Shown in pieces: positions 5,048 to 5,757 of a stretch of DNA of 5,757 nucleotides (its first letter is position 1; every line of letters starts with the position of its first letter). The DNA comes from an uncultured Clostridia bacterium (GTDB lineage Bacteria; Bacillota; Clostridia; Oscillospirales; Ruminococcaceae). Location: assembly GCA_938014855.1 (NCBI GenBank), contig CALLQM010000089.1:1-5757 (forward strand). The letters run 5' to 3'. The translations under genes and the position numbers were made by a program. Below the pieces are notes generated by a model that did not search any database, was not told the origin of the DNA, and saw nothing but the letters and a program-made list of their open reading frames with translations.

Positions 5048-5757
5048 ATGAAACGTATCAAATTATTTTTTATCAATGCATTACTGCTTGCAGGCGGAAC
5101 CATTTTAATGCATTTTATCGGGTTATCCTTTCAAGTCTATCTGGTCAGTAAAATCGGCTCAACCGGTATCGGCCTCTATCAACTGATTATGTCGGTTTAT
5201 TTTTTGGCAGTCACATTGGCAGTTTCGGGCGTTAAATTTGCTGTAACAAGATTGGTCGCTCTGGAACTTGCAGTAGATAATCGCGCAGGAGTCCGAAAAG
5301 CGATGCGGTGCTGTGTCACATACGCATTGATATTTGGGTTCAGCTCGGCTTTCCTGTTATATTGGGGCTCGGATTTTATCTGTCTTCACTGGCTGAATAT
5401 AGATGCTCTGCCCTCTCTTCGTCTGCTAGCGCTTGGATTACCCACCGTTTCTATGTCGTGTGTAATCAGCGGCTATTTTATCGCGGTAAGAGGCGTTGTA
5501 AAAAATGTATCCGTTCAAATATTTGAACAGCTTTGCAGAATTGCTCTAACGGTAACCGCTTTTACCCTGCTCATGCCAAAAGGAATCAAATATTCCTGCT
5601 TGGCCATGGTCGCCGGTTCGGTTACTGCCGAAGTAATTTCATGTATCGTATCCTACCTGCTTTATCAAATAGACCGTCGTAAATACAACACAAACAAACC
5701 GCCTCCAGCCGGTATGACCCGCAAAATGCTCGGTATTGCACTTCCGATTGCTTTCAG
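5048..5757 (+). CDS. spoVB: SpoVB-family polysaccharide/lipid flippase, partial (3' end outside window)
   Basis: The frame is open from ATG 5048 to the window end, giving 236 complete codons of a protein usually about 500 residues long. It resembles stage V sporulation protein B, a multidrug/oligosaccharidyl-lipid/polysaccharide (MOP) family membrane flippase linked to spore cortex formation. The N-terminal family pattern is clear: a first hydrophobic helix (6-33), KIGSTGIGLYQL (35-46), then a second helix and VTRLV (66-70). Further membrane segments lie near 93-112, 121-150 and 165-205, the last containing the MPKGIKYSCLAMV stretch that matches the SpoVB pattern of Pro-x-Gly-Ile-x-Tyr. The start is fixed by GAGGG (5037-5041) six bases upstream. 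A sigma-E-like promoter and an inverted repeat lie in front. Related MOP flippases such as other polysaccharide exporters are the main alternative; the family is firm and the exact SpoVB role is likely but not proven, because the C-terminal half is missing. Confidence 0.82.
   Translation, partial: MKRIKLFFINALLLAGGTILMHFIGLSFQVYLVSKIGSTGIGLYQLIMSVYFLAVTLAVSGVKFAVTRLVALELAVDNRAGVRKAMRCCVTYALIFGFSSAFLLYWGSDFICLHWLNIDALPSLRLLALGLPTVSMSCVISGYFIAVRGVVKNVSVQIFEQLCRIALTVTAFTLLMPKGIKYSCLAMVAGSVTAEVISCIVSYLLYQIDRRKYNTNKPPPAGMTRKMLGIALPIAF

Noticed and set aside
5308..5526. A 72-codon plus-strand open frame.
   Set aside because: It is an alternative frame inside the spoVB-like gene, whose own frame stays open to the window end and matches the family.

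Overview
This 5.8 kb window looks like chromosomal DNA of a spore-forming, low- to mid-GC Clostridia-type Firmicute, probably Oscillospiraceae/Ruminococcaceae-like. The evidence is strong AGGAGG-type ribosome binding sites, a compact iscS-iscU pair, a SpoVB-family flippase and a Hol44-type holin, with divergent and convergent gene pairs. The taxonomic call is an inference from gene style, not from a marker gene.

Layout. Positions 26-2113 (minus) hold one ancestral gene for a three-part protein: an NDP-sugar pyrophosphorylase-like domain, a left-handed beta-helix of hexapeptide repeats, and a phosphomannomutase-like domain. It is split by a single in-frame TGA at 989-991. The reading frame continues unchanged on the far side, and the catalytic motifs of both enzyme domains are largely eroded, so this is either a decaying gene or a pseudoenzyme cut in two. 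A divergent intergenic region (2114-2305) leads to a complete ribonuclease HI gene (2306-2755). Next comes an Fe-S cluster/sulfur-transfer operon, iscS (2884-4074) and iscU (4136-4561), closed by a strong hairpin terminator (4574-4610). A small Hol44-type holin-like gene (4614-4958, minus) converges on that terminator. It is divergent from a spoVB-like gene (5048 to the window end, plus), which is cut by the window edge.

How the genes work together. IscS takes sulfur from cysteine and IscU assembles the cluster, so these two are a functional unit. RnhA has its own promoter but shares a 16-bp promoter block with iscS. The holin-like gene and spoVB share an 89-bp divergent intergenic region containing an 8-bp inverted repeat and a sigma-E-like promoter, which raises the possibility of shared sporulation control. 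No CRISPR, tRNA, rRNA, transposase or phage structural gene is visible. The observations most worth following are the split degenerate sugar-nucleotide gene and the divergent holin/spoVB control region; neither is proof of a new system.
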